A DNA stretch of 52,556 nucleotides from Pseudobutyrivibrio ruminis (GCA_015057305.1 SVES01000022.1:1-52556); one strand, 5' to 3'; positions 1 through 7,146 are shown, counted from the stretch's first letter. Notes: generated by a model from the letters alone, not told the origin. A program made the numbers and translations.

Positions 1-156
1 ATCATAGTGAAGATAGAATGTTGATCTGTTTACTCCTGCAGTCTCACATATTTCCTTAATGGTAATATACTCAAAGCCCTTATTATCAAGGAGTGTTATC
101 AACGCATTATGCATCTTCTCTGCTGATTTAAAATATTTGCTCCCATTCTTATTCAT
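1..156 (-). CDS. TetR-family transcriptional regulator, N-terminal part (cut by window edge)
   Basis: An open frame starts with ATG at 156 and runs off the left edge of the window, giving 52 codons. The visible part is a TetR-type helix-turn-helix: an AEKMHNALITLL helix, then GFEYITIKEICETAGVN and the recognition segment RSTFYLHYD, which is a hallmark of the family. The ligand-binding C-terminal domain is outside the window, so the target cannot be named. No strong ribosome binding site is seen directly before the ATG. The plus-strand frame overlapping it has no recognisable content and is treated as a shadow. Confidence 0.8.
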   Translation of the reverse strand, partial: MNKNGSKYFKSAEKMHNALITLLDNKGFEYITIKEICETAGVNRSTFYLHYD

Positions 157-248
157 ATTTTTCTATACCAATCTCCACATCTCTGTTTACTATTCCAGCC
201 ACATACAATACTTCGATAAAAATAATAACTATCCTGCCAAGTTTGTAT

Positions 249-947
249 TTAACGTACCGCTGTCATATACCTGTTATAAAGCTCTGAGTACTGCTTTGTT
301 AGCTGCAAGTATAAGTCTTTAATCTTCTCATTCTTTGAACACAGTAAGTAGTCTTCATCATTCATAATCTTAATCCATGGTTTAGCTGCAATATAATCCA
401 GCACTGGATCATCTGTTCTCTGGGATAAATGTTCATAAAGGACCTGCATGATGCTAAGATAGTTTCCACCATCCTCTCTTGCTTCACACAGTTTATCTAT
501 GTCATCTTTAAAACTAACCAAAGAGCGGGCAATATTTTCTCCTGTATTATCATCATCAACAATATACCCGCCAAAAGGAGTCTTCCATTTTTCTTCTATA
601 CCGTCACTCCATCGATAAATAGATTTCTTAAATAAGCTATGTAATTCGTCAAAATATTTGCTTGTTGAATAAAACACATCAAATGAATCATGTAAAATAT
701 GTTGACAGATTTGCGCATTTATCGAAGTATCTGTAATATCAGTCTTTGATAACCAAAAGGTGTAGTAATTTCCCACCAACCCTTCTATAAAAACTTTATC
801 ATCTTCAAAATAGAAATCTATTCTTCTATCACTCAGATCTGTCTTATGACTCATCTTAACAGTTGGCTCCGAAAGTAACATGTTTAAATTAACAATGTCA
901 TTAGCAACTGTATTATTGTTAAGTATATTTCTTTTAAAAAATTTCAT
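249..947 (-). CDS. Hypothetical protein, 232 aa
   Basis: I do not recognise this protein. It begins MKFFKRNIL after a GGGAGAAAA ribosome binding site. It is soluble in appearance, with no signal peptide or membrane segment, and is rich in Asp, Glu, Tyr and Ile. There are no cysteine clusters, nucleotide-binding loops or repeats. The C-terminus, about residues 200 to 232, looks helical. A TATAAT-like -10 lies at 997-1002 but its -35 is poor. It stands alone between the TetR fragment and an alpha/beta hydrolase, in an accessory-looking stretch; it could be regulated by the TetR neighbour, but nothing in the sequence proves that. Confidence 0.6.
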   Translation of the reverse strand: MKFFKRNILNNNTVANDIVNLNMLLSEPTVKMSHKTDLSDRRIDFYFEDDKVFIEGLVGNYYTFWLSKTDITDTSINAQICQHILHDSFDVFYSTSKYFDELHSLFKKSIYRWSDGIEEKWKTPFGGYIVDDDNTGENIARSLVSFKDDIDKLCEAREDGGNYLSIMQVLYEHLSQRTDDPVLDYIAAKPWIKIMNDEDYLLCSKNEKIKDLYLQLTKQYSELYNRYMTAVR

Positions 948-1082
948 TTTTCTCCCTTAAATAGTTATTTCTATCTAACTTCCCTCTATAGCAACCATTA
1001 TAATTCATTTATATTTCCATTGTTCACAACTTTTTGTACATATCGTCATAACAATATCAGAATCAATCAAAATCATTGTTTC

Positions 1083-1122
1083 CATACAGTTTTTTTATAC
1101 ATTTTATAAAAATAACTGTATG
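1083..1122. repeat. 40-bp AT-rich inverted repeat
   Basis: CATACAGTT at 1083-1091 pairs with AACTGTATG at 1114-1122, and the inner TTTTTATA and TATAAAAA extend the pairing with one indel around a five-base centre. It lies in the 253-bp gap between two minus-strand genes. No T-run follows on the minus strand, so a simple terminator for the hydrolase gene is not convincing; it could be an operator or a weak terminator. Confidence 0.45.
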
Positions 1123-1200
1123 TTTCAAATTTAACTTTCGAGTTTTGCCACACATTGTTTTTAACAGCGCCAAAAAATTATGTTTTATTATCGCTACAAA

Positions 1201-1998
1201 CTATCGCTCACAAAATTCCAACACTTTATTATAAAACTCCTTGTCCTCCTCAAACAGACCATGACCCATGCCCTCAAAAATAATCATCTCACTGTCAGCA
1301 ATCAGTTCATGCAATTGGTGTGGAGCATCATTTCCAACAACGTTATCGCAGTCTCCAGCCATAATATAGGTTGGGCATTTAATAAATGTGAGCACATCTC
1401 TTGCGTCAAAATCTAATATTGCATAGGCGTTTTTACAAAATCTGTCATAATTCTTGGGTTTAGTGAATCTAGCCAGGGCAGGAAGATAGTTTTTATTCTT
1501 TTCAATAAATGCCTGAGTATAAACCTTCTCAGCGGTATCAAGCATCAATTCTGTATGGGATGATGTTGTTGTCATATCAATCCATTTAGAAACAACAGCC
1601 TTTATGTTTTCATTGGCAAAAGGTGCTGTCACAACAAGAATTAGCTTCTCCACAAGTTCACAATATTTGGCTGCTAAAAACTGTGCTACCATTCCCCCTT
1701 GAGATACACCCATAACTATGGCTCTATCAATGCCAAGATTTTTCATAGCCAAAGCTTGGTCATCTGCCATATCTTCAATAGAATAGCCTTCAGGCATATC
1801 ATTTTTTCTGCTAAACATATATATAGTATAGTCCTTAATGAATTTTTTGTAGGAACCAGCTAGAAGCCAGGCTTTTCCTTTGACAGTCCACAAGCCATCA
1901 GATAAACCAGGTAAAACTACAAGATTCTTTTTTCCCTCACCAAAAGCAACATAATACATTTCTGTATCACCAACTTTTACACATCCATTCTTATGCAT
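1201..1998 (-). CDS. Alpha/beta hydrolase, 265 aa
   Basis: This is a single-domain alpha/beta hydrolase of normal length. The nucleophile elbow G-V-S-Q-G-G puts the catalytic Ser at residue 99, the acid is Asp216 or Asp218 in AGDCDNVVG, and the histidine is His246 in GMGHGLFEED. An oxyanion-type stretch LVVLPGLSDG lies near residue 30. There is no signal peptide, so it should be cytoplasmic. The substrate cannot be told; lipase, esterase and C-C hydrolase members share these motifs. The start has GGGAGATAGG upstream. It appears to be transcribed alone. Confidence 0.85.
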   Translation of the reverse strand: MHKNGCVKVGDTEMYYVAFGEGKKNLVVLPGLSDGLWTVKGKAWLLAGSYKKFIKDYTIYMFSRKNDMPEGYSIEDMADDQALAMKNLGIDRAIVMGVSQGGMVAQFLAAKYCELVEKLILVVTAPFANENIKAVVSKWIDMTTTSSHTELMLDTAEKVYTQAFIEKNKNYLPALARFTKPKNYDRFCKNAYAILDFDARDVLTFIKCPTYIMAGDCDNVVGNDAPHQLHELIADSEMIIFEGMGHGLFEEDKEFYNKVLEFCER

Positions 1999-2030
1999 AA
2001 CCTATCTCCCAATTTACCAAACTCCCTGGC

Positions 2031-2124
2031 TTAATCAAGCATCATACGCATTAACACAGTTTCACCATCATTCTCCAGTTCTTCAAATCCTATTTTATTA
2101 TATAAAGAATTCTTACTTTTGATA
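2031..2124 (-). pseudogene. Remnant of a GNAT acetyltransferase C-terminus
   Basis: Downstream of the M15 gene, in a different frame, the minus strand reads SKNSLYNKIGFEEL, then a short acidic link, then VLMRMMLD and a stop at 2031. The pattern LY.K.GF followed by a final MRMML is typical of the last two strands of GNAT N-acetyltransferases (family knowledge). Nothing upstream in this frame looks like the rest of a GNAT protein; it runs into the last codons of the M15 gene. I read it as the tail of a gene whose 5' part was lost. Confidence 0.55.
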
Positions 2125-2955
2125 CATCTGAGCGTATTGCTCTGTTATCTCATCAGGCAACTCAAAATGCTGGTAATCTTTTCGATCTGTCCAATCGCCA
2201 CCCCATTCAAAGCCCTTTTCCTTGAAAAGTGTATAACATAAATCCCCTTCTTCAATCTTGTAATCAAAATCCTTTGTCCTGTCAAGATAATCTTTTCCTG
2301 TAGCTGGTTCTATGATTTCTTCTTGAGTACCATCAGAATTAGTCACAAACTTATGGTAAGGATTATATAGTGTATTAATATCGACAGCCATTCCTAATCC
2401 ATGCTTTGAAACCTTATTTGTATGGGATATGAAGCGGAAGTTAAAGCTGGATGAATTGTTATCCCGCATCATTATCTCATCATCTGCCATATAATTGTCT
2501 GGAAGAACCATTCGCTCTATAGGATATCCTGCATCGTAAAGCTCCTCAAATATTTCCAAAACATCCTCAGCTATTAATTTATGCACAACCATTTCCCCCT
2601 GATGGGTATTACCATCCTTATCCTTATGCAAAACCAATAAATAACGGAGATCTTCACGTGGGACGATACAATCATCCTTATAAGTATTACCAGCCTTCAT
2701 TCTTTCGTACAAATCATCAGAAATCTCTTGTATGTAAAAGCCTTCTCGATACTCTTTTACCTCAGACTGTTCAGTATCTACTAATTGCTGCTGTAGCTGT
2801 TGTGTTGTCTGTTGTGCTGCATGCTGCCCTGATTGTTGCTCTGTTTGTTCAACAGATTGTTCTATAGCCTGTTCTTCTGTTTCATTCTGACTACAAGCAG
2901 ACAAGCAAATACTAAAGGCACATATTATTGCTATAATAAATGATTTCTTCTTCAT
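2113..2955 (-). CDS. Lipoprotein D-alanyl-D-alanine carboxypeptidase, M15/VanY-like
   Basis: The 280-aa product has a lipoprotein signal peptide with lipobox LSAC (Cys21), so it should be anchored outside the membrane. Residues 22 to 66 are a Gln/Glu-rich linker. From about residue 75 to 270 lies a peptidase M15 domain: S-K-H-G-L-G-M-A-V-D gives zinc ligands His185 and Asp192, and DYQHFELP gives His263, with the Glu/Trp region at EWGGDW. Family knowledge suggests cleavage of a terminal D-Ala or a related peptidoglycan bond. It follows the flavodoxin-like gene by about 8 bp and is probably cotranscribed. The exact peptide substrate is unknown. Confidence 0.82.
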   Translation of the reverse strand: MKKKSFIIAIICAFSICLSACSQNETEEQAIEQSVEQTEQQSGQHAAQQTTQQLQQQLVDTEQSEVKEYREGFYIQEISDDLYERMKAGNTYKDDCIVPREDLRYLLVLHKDKDGNTHQGEMVVHKLIAEDVLEIFEELYDAGYPIERMVLPDNYMADDEIMMRDNNSSSFNFRFISHTNKVSKHGLGMAVDINTLYNPYHKFVTNSDGTQEEIIEPATGKDYLDRTKDFDYKIEEGDLCYTLFKEKGFEWGGDWTDRKDYQHFELPDEITEQYAQMYQK

Positions 2956-2963
2956 AATTCCTA

Positions 2964-3536
2964 TTAACCTTCCATTCTTAAAATGTCTTTTTCTACATTG
3001 CCAAGTATCTCATTTACATCTGCCCCATAAATATCAAGACCTTTAGCCTGTATTAATTCTACCTCATTGATACCATAATATCCCTGAGCTAAAGCCTTTA
3101 CATAGCCATATCCAAAATCAAAAGGAACATAGTCTCCTCCAGCAGTGGTTACATAATATAACTTTTTAGCATTACATAGACCAATTGGTACTCCCTCATC
3201 AGAATATATAAATGTTATTCCAACGACATTTATAATCTCAAGGTATTGTTTCAATCTTGCAGGAAATGATAAATCCCAAAAGGGAGCAGCAATGATTATT
3301 GTCTTTGCTTCTGCAAATTGGCGAGCCATGCCAAACATTGGAGCATCAAAATCTTTATTAGCGATTAATGAATCTCGTTTCCTTAGGTAGTCTTCATTTA
3401 CAGTAGGAAACTCCAATTTATCAAGGCAAACTTCATCATAATCATTGTCTAACTTAGATAATAGCCTATCTGCCAGCATTTTAGTTCTAGATTCTTTTCT
3501 TACGCATGCATTAATAAATAATAAGGAATTCATCAT
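2964..3536 (-). CDS. NAD(P)H-dependent FMN oxidoreductase, flavodoxin fold
   Basis: About 190 aa, of the flavodoxin-like quinone or azoreductase type. It starts NSLLFINACVRKES, the first strand and phosphate-binding loop, and has IIIAAPFWDLSFPARLKQYLE near residue 90 and VTTAGGDY near residue 130, as in FMN-dependent NADH azoreductases. I chose the ATG at 3536, five bases after GAGG, over a TTG one codon upstream. The enzyme should be cytosolic and reduce quinones, azo or nitro compounds; the real acceptor cannot be told. It leads a two-gene unit with the M15 lipoprotein. Confidence 0.8.
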   Translation of the reverse strand: MMNSLLFINACVRKESRTKMLADRLLSKLDNDYDEVCLDKLEFPTVNEDYLRKRDSLIANKDFDAPMFGMARQFAEAKTIIIAAPFWDLSFPARLKQYLEIINVVGITFIYSDEGVPIGLCNAKKLYYVTTAGGDYVPFDFGYGYVKALAQGYYGINEVELIQAKGLDIYGADVNEILGNVEKDILRMEG

Positions 3537-3592
3537 CAATACCTCACAATCCGATTCTAAAATGAATTTTAATTATCTTACATTATGTTTGT

Positions 3593-3626
3593 GAAAAAAA
3601 TAAAAAGAGCCCCTTAAAAGACTCTT
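3593..3626 (-). terminator. Rho-independent terminator behind the lipoprotein gene
   Basis: On the minus strand AAGAGTC pairs with GGCTCTT (7 bp with one G-T pair), followed by TTTTTATTTTTTT. It sits beyond the 127-bp repeat copy, so the repeat lies between the stop codon of the lipoprotein gene and this terminator. Confidence 0.7.
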
Positions 3627-3630
3627 AAGC

Positions 3631-3757
3631 ATAGGTTTTTGTTTTTCATCAGAAAAACAAGAACCGGACATAGACCAATATTTTCTGAAAGAAAATATTG
3701 CTTGGCGAAGCCAAGTTCTTGTGGGCTTTTTCCTTAAGTAGCCCACAAGAAGTCATA
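3631..3757 (+). repeat. 127-bp four-hairpin repeat, copy A
   Basis: First of three copies that match over all 127 bases by my reading (others at 4541-4667 reversed and 5522-5648). The copy starts ATAGGTTTTTG and ends GAAGTCATA. It holds four consecutive stem-loops: GTTTTTC/GAAAAAC with loop ATCA; a 10-bp stem CAATATTTTC/GAAAATATTG with loop TGAAA; CTTGGC/GCCAAG with loop GAA; and CTTGTGGGCT/AGCCCACAAG with a 12-base loop. There is no ORF, no terminal inverted repeat and no clear target duplication. Confidence 0.92.
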
Positions 3758-3758
3758 A

Positions 3759-4442
3759 CTATTTAATCACATCAAAGTTTAATACCTTTGCATCAAAATA
3801 TTCATCAGTTATCTCATCTAGTTTATCACTGTTATCCATTTGTACAGCCTCACCACCATTTTCAGAATAATAGTAAGTCTCTGAGCCGTCCTCGGCATAT
3901 TCAATCCAAGCAGAATCAATTTCCACAAGCTCATTATCTTTAATGGTATAACGAGCTGTGCCATGACCTATACCAACATAAAGAATACCATTAGCAACTG
4001 CTAAAGGATAAGCAGTGCCTATAGATGTAACAGAGCCTGCAAGTGTAGGAACACCATCCTTATAAACATATACATTTGCATCTATGGAAGCCATATTTCC
4101 ATCCATATTGTCGTAGGCAAATGTACTAACTAGTAAGGCATCAGTATCACCAATTGCTTCGTTTGTGTAAGCCATTGGAGGTTCAAGAACCTTATCTACA
4201 ATTTGTGTAAATGTATCACAGCTTGAAATGTCCAAATCTAATGGATAATCTGGTATTTCAACATCTTCAGTTTCAGTTGAAGCAGCTGACGCGTCGTCTG
4301 AAGCTGTAGCCTCCGAATTATTCTGAGCTTCAGCAATTGTTTGATTATCAGTAGATTCATTATTAGTTTCAGCTACCTCTGCTGATTTGCCACATCCAAC
4401 TAACATAAAGCTACATAATAACAATACAAATAATTTTTTCAT
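3759..4442 (-). CDS. Hypothetical lipoprotein, 227 aa
   Basis: The start MKKLFVLLLCSFMLVGC is a lipoprotein signal with lipobox LVGC (Cys17). Residues 20 to 65 are a low-complexity Ser/Thr/Glu/Ala linker. The rest is an acidic domain from SSCDTFTQIVD onward, ending VLNFDVIK, with many Tyr and Asp residues. I do not recognise the domain; it resembles the solute-exposed lipoproteins common in gut clostridia. A GGGGG ribosome binding site and a TATAAT promoter lie upstream. It is bracketed by 127-bp repeat copies A and B and appears monocistronic. Confidence 0.75.
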   Translation of the reverse strand: MKKLFVLLLCSFMLVGCGKSAEVAETNNESTDNQTIAEAQNNSEATASDDASAASTETEDVEIPDYPLDLDISSCDTFTQIVDKVLEPPMAYTNEAIGDTDALLVSTFAYDNMDGNMASIDANVYVYKDGVPTLAGSVTSIGTAYPLAVANGILYVGIGHGTARYTIKDNELVEIDSAWIEYAEDGSETYYYSENGGEAVQMDNSDKLDEITDEYFDAKVLNFDVIK

Positions 4443-4460
4443 AATTTACCCCCGTAATAA

Positions 4461-4490
4461 ATTATACGCACATAAAACTAACTTATACAA
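4461..4490 (-). promoter_or_regulatory. Sigma-A-type promoter of the lipoprotein gene
   Basis: Minus strand TTGTAT (4485-4490), 18-bp spacer, TATAAT (4461-4466), about 20 bp before the start codon. Confidence 0.6.
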
Positions 4491-4540
4491 CAAACTATTA
4501 CAAGCTTATAACTACATTATAGGAAATTCAATGGATAAAT

Positions 4541-4667
4541 TATGACTTCTTGTGGGCTACTTAAGGAAAAAGCCCACAAGAACTTGGCTTCGCCAAGCAA
4601 TATTTTCTTTCAGAAAATATTGGTCTATGTCCGGTTCTTGTTTTTCTGATGAAAAACAAAAACCTAT
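4541..4667 (-). repeat. 127-bp four-hairpin repeat, copy B (inverted)
   Basis: Reverse complement of copies A and C with no base difference that I can find. Its outer edge overlaps the end of the acyltransferase gene: the TAG stop codon at 4664-4666 lies inside the repeat (from ATAGG). With copy A it makes a large inverted pair around the lipoprotein gene. Confidence 0.92.
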
Positions 4668-5422
4668 GAATTTTCTAGGATTTTTGGATTGTTTTCTGGA
4701 GCATTAACATAAACTCCATAATCCTCCATGGTTGAAATAATTGTGGAACGAACAATATCTGCCACTTCGTGTGTCTTTAAATCCTTATAGATTTCATAGG
4801 TGATAGGCTCGCCAAAAATAACTTTTGTAGTGATAGGACCTGGCTTTAAGCTATTAAAAGCTAAATAAGAATCAATCAATGTAACAGGAATAATAGGTAC
4901 CTTGGCCTTCATAGCACATTTAAAGCTGCCTGGCTTGAAACGCTGAACAATATTACCATTAGAAGCATATCCCCCTTCAGAAAACAAAATAAAGCGCTTT
5001 CCTTCTAATACTTCATTTGTAATTTGATCCATAATACGAATATTCTGCCTAACATCATCAAGCGCTAAACGCTTTGCACCAAGTAAATCAACCATCTCTC
5101 GCACAAGAAAACCGTAGGATTTAGCCTTATCCATAACAAATGTACATGGCTCCCTGTGGGCATACATAATACCTAAAGCATCATATTTGCCTTGATGATT
5201 AGGATACATTACATAACCACCCTCAGAAGGCAGATTCTCTGTACCGTATACTTCCGTTGTTATTCTTGCACTTTTCTTAAGATATCGGATAAGCTTAAGA
5301 GCCAATGCATATCTAGTCTTCTCTGGGTACTTATCCTTATGCTTAATCATATTACGCATGGCTGATACTAACTGAGGGCCACGCTTTGCATTAAAAAGAA
5401 TTGCTATCAAAAAACGTAACAT
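4664..5422 (-). CDS. 1-acyl-sn-glycerol-3-phosphate acyltransferase family protein (PlsC-like)
   Basis: The 252-aa protein has the acyltransferase motif I as NHQGKYDALG (the HX4D pair) near residue 75, and a motif III variant FSEGGYASNG in place of the usual FPEG, followed by FKPGSFKCAMKAKVPIIPVTL. Family members transfer an acyl chain to lysophosphatidate at the inner membrane; the N-terminus MLRFLIAILF is hydrophobic. I chose the ATG at 5422, preceded by AGGAGAG, over a GTG at 5440. The stop codon comes from repeat copy B, so the last residues may have been changed by the repeat's arrival. Confidence 0.85.
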   Translation of the reverse strand: MLRFLIAILFNAKRGPQLVSAMRNMIKHKDKYPEKTRYALALKLIRYLKKSARITTEVYGTENLPSEGGYVMYPNHQGKYDALGIMYAHREPCTFVMDKAKSYGFLVREMVDLLGAKRLALDDVRQNIRIMDQITNEVLEGKRFILFSEGGYASNGNIVQRFKPGSFKCAMKAKVPIIPVTLIDSYLAFNSLKPGPITTKVIFGEPITYEIYKDLKTHEVADIVRSTIISTMEDYGVYVNAPENNPKILENS

Positions 5423-5521
5423 AAACTCTCCTAATAACACAAAATATTGTGTAAAGATTATATAAAATACATATATATATTATCATAACATTATGAGAGT
5501 TTGAATAGGGTAACCAAACCT

Positions 5522-5648
5522 ATAGGTTTTTGTTTTTCATCAGAAAAACAAGAACCGGACATAGACCAATATTTTCTGAAAGAAAATATTGCTTGGCGAA
5601 GCCAAGTTCTTGTGGGCTTTTTCCTTAAGTAGCCCACAAGAAGTCATA
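5522..5648 (+). repeat. 127-bp four-hairpin repeat, copy C
   Basis: Same orientation as copy A and identical over 127 bases. It lies 5 bp beyond the stop of the LysM gene and between that gene and the promoter region of the acyltransferase gene. All three copies are in intergenic, 3'-flanking positions of minus-strand genes. Confidence 0.92.
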
Positions 5649-5653
5649 TTTTA

Positions 5654-5986
5654 TTAAAGCTTTTCATATGAAGAATATTCGACCACAATATATTTACCAG
5701 AGGTAATATTGTCATCAGACATATGATTTAAACGTTTTACATTATCGATAAAATCTGCTTTATCTATATAATCAGGTCCCGAAAATTGATCTGCAATAGT
5801 CCAAAGTGTATCACCTGGTTGAATCTCATAGCTGGTGTAATATGTGTATACAGGTCTGCTATCCTTTGCATCTGCCCTATTGGTGAAAATCAAAAGACTA
5901 AGAACGCTGACGCAAATAAGAATAGCTGCAAATAAAATCATTTTTCTTTTTCTAACTATTAATTCTGCTTTTGTATATGCTTTCAT
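5654..5986 (-). CDS. yneA: YneA-like SOS cell-division suppressor, LysM domain protein
   Basis: A 110-aa protein with a short basic N-terminus, one membrane segment at about residues 17 to 34 and a LysM domain at about 52 to 103 (EIQPGDTLWTIADQF ... SGKYIVVEY). Size, layout and divergent placement next to lexA match B. subtilis YneA, which blocks division during the SOS response and is anchored in the membrane with its LysM outside (established for Bacillus). Two LexA boxes lie over its promoter, so SOS control is strongly suggested. The start follows GGAGGCGATTAT. The symbol rests on synteny and architecture. Confidence 0.8.
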   Translation of the reverse strand: MKAYTKAELIVRKRKMILFAAILICVSVLSLLIFTNRADAKDSRPVYTYYTSYEIQPGDTLWTIADQFSGPDYIDKADFIDNVKRLNHMSDDNITSGKYIVVEYSSYEKL

Positions 5987-6011
5987 ATAATCGCCTCCAA
6001 ATGATTGTTCG

Positions 6012-6023
6012 GAACCTTTGTTC
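6012..6023. promoter_or_regulatory. LexA (DinR) box, downstream of the yneA promoter
   Basis: GAACCTTTGTTC is a perfect GAAC-N4-GTTC palindrome, the Firmicutes LexA operator core. It lies just downstream of the yneA -10, at the expected transcription start. Confidence 0.85.
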
Positions 6024-6030
6024 TATATAT

Positions 6031-6059
6031 AATATAAATGCGAACATTCGTTTTGTCAA
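6031..6059 (-). promoter_or_regulatory. yneA promoter
   Basis: Minus strand TTGACA (6054-6059), 17-bp spacer, TATATT (6031-6036). The spacer contains a LexA box, so repressor and polymerase should compete. Confidence 0.75.
6042..6053. promoter_or_regulatory. LexA (DinR) box in the yneA promoter spacer
   Basis: GAACATTCGTTT matches GAAC-N4-GTTC at all but the last base. Weaker half-matches follow at 6070-6081 (GAAC-AATT-TTTC) and 6083-6094, closer to lexA, and may give autoregulation. Confidence 0.75.
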
Positions 6060-6092
6060 CACTTTTTTCGAACAATTTTTCGGAAAATATGT

Positions 6093-6121
6093 TTGCAAAA
6101 ATATGTTCAGTATGATATTGT
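6093..6121 (+). promoter_or_regulatory. Likely lexA promoter
   Basis: Plus strand TTGCAA (6093-6098), 17-bp spacer, TATTGT (6116-6121), about 32 bp before the lexA ATG. The -10 is weak. Confidence 0.45.
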
Positions 6122-6153
6122 TAAATCATAAAAAATGAAAGGAGCTATTCGCT

Positions 6154-6768
6154 ATGGCATATGGAAAAATTTCTGCAAAGCAGAGAGAAATTCTCGAAGT
6201 TATAAAGCAAGAAATTCTTAATAAAGGATATCCACCTACAGTTAGGGAGCTTTGCGATGCCTGTAATCTTAAGTCTACATCTTCTGTTCATGCTCACTTA
6301 GAGACACTTGAAAAAAATGGATATATCAAACGTGATCCATCAAAGCCTCGTGCAATCGAAATCATGGATGATAATTTTAATATGATACGTAGAGAGGTTG
6401 TCAATGTACCAGTTGTTGGAAAGGTAGCAGCAGGTCTTCCTCTTTTAGCTGTTCAAAATATTTCTGAATACTTCCCTATTCCAGCTGAGCACATGCCTAA
6501 TCAGCAGGCATTCATGCTTAAGGTACAGGGTGAATCTATGATTAATGCAGGCATTTTAGATGGGGATACAATTATCGTTCAGCAGCAGGATTCTGCTAAA
6601 AATGGAGATATGGTTGTAGCCTTGGTTGATGATAGCGCTACTGTAAAGACTTTCTATAAAGAAGATGGCCATATTCGTCTTCAGCCTGAAAACGATAATA
6701 TGGACCCAATTATTGTGAATGATTGTATGATTCTTGGTAAGGTTTTCGGTGTATTCCGTTTCTTCTAA
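6154..6768 (+). CDS. lexA: LexA repressor
   Basis: A full-length 204-aa LexA. The N-terminal winged helix spans about residues 1 to 65 (ISAKQREILEVIK ... YPPTVRELCDACNLKSTSSVHAHL). The self-cleavage site is Ala93-Gly94 in VGKVAAGLP, and the catalytic pair is Ser128 in GESMINAGI and Lys165 in DDSATVKTF. It represses SOS genes and is cleaved with RecA help. GAAAGGAGC precedes the ATG. It is divergent from the YneA-like gene and shares an operator region with it; a bidirectional terminator separates it from rsfS. Confidence 0.97.
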   Translation: MAYGKISAKQREILEVIKQEILNKGYPPTVRELCDACNLKSTSSVHAHLETLEKNGYIKRDPSKPRAIEIMDDNFNMIRREVVNVPVVGKVAAGLPLLAVQNISEYFPIPAEHMPNQQAFMLKVQGESMINAGILDGDTIIVQQQDSAKNGDMVVALVDDSATVKTFYKEDGHIRLQPENDNMDPIIVNDCMILGKVFGVFRFF

Positions 6769-6798
6769 AAAAACGACCCATTATGGGTCGTTTTTTTA
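6767..6798. terminator. Bidirectional terminator between lexA and rsfS
   Basis: AAAAAAACGACCCA, loop TTA, TGGGTCGTTTTTTT: a perfect 14-bp stem with T-runs on both strands. The lexA stop and the rsfS stop both fall in its arms. Confidence 0.92.
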
Positions 6799-7143
6799 TA
6801 GCTCATTTGCATCAATTATTATTCCGTCTTTCCATATTCTTTCAAGGTCATAGAATAATCTATCCTCTTCTGAGAACAAGTGGACAATTACATCCTCATA
6901 GTCCATTAATACCCAAGTGCTGGAACGATTTCCCTCAATGGATTTAGCATGAATTCCATTTTCATAAAGCACTCTGTCAACTTCATCCTGCATAGCATTT
7001 AACTGGTTTTGATTGGACGCTGAAGCAACAATAAAGTAATCTGCCATAACACTGACTTCTGATATATCTATTGCTTTAACATCAATAGCTTTTTTCTCAT
7101 CTAAAGCTTTGCATACGATTTTTGCCATCTCTCTAGAATCCAT
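6796..7143 (-). CDS. rsfS: Ribosomal silencing factor RsfS
   Basis: A 115-aa protein of the RsfS/Iojap family. Typical elements are VKAIDISEVSVMADYFIVASA, QLNAMQDEV, EGNRSSTWVLMDYEDVIVHLF and FYDLERIW. It binds ribosomal protein L14 and blocks joining of the subunits in stationary phase (known from E. coli). It follows the nadD-yqeK fusion by 3 bp, the common nadD-yqeK-rsfS order, and is read from the same operon. AGAGGT precedes the start. Confidence 0.95.
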   Translation of the reverse strand: MDSREMAKIVCKALDEKKAIDVKAIDISEVSVMADYFIVASASNQNQLNAMQDEVDRVLYENGIHAKSIEGNRSSTWVLMDYEDVIVHLFSEEDRLFYDLERIWKDGIIIDANEL

Positions 7144-7146
7144 TAT

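Noticed and set aside
59..322. Plus-strand open frame of 87 codons at the left edge
   Set aside because: The opposite strand of its first part encodes a clear TetR helix-turn-helix, and the rest overlaps the end of the 232-aa gene. The frame has no ribosome binding site or known motif.
1083..1122. Rho-independent terminator of the alpha/beta hydrolase gene
   Set aside because: The stem is AT-rich and no T-run follows on the minus strand, so I list it only as an inverted repeat.
3631..5648. The 127-bp repeats as ends of one insertion sequence or composite transposon
   Set aside because: No transposase lies between or near the copies, the copies lack terminal inverted repeats, and the enclosed genes are a lipoprotein and an acyltransferase.
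3631..5648. CRISPR array
   Set aside because: Three copies in mixed orientation spaced by whole genes are not an array, and no cas gene is present.
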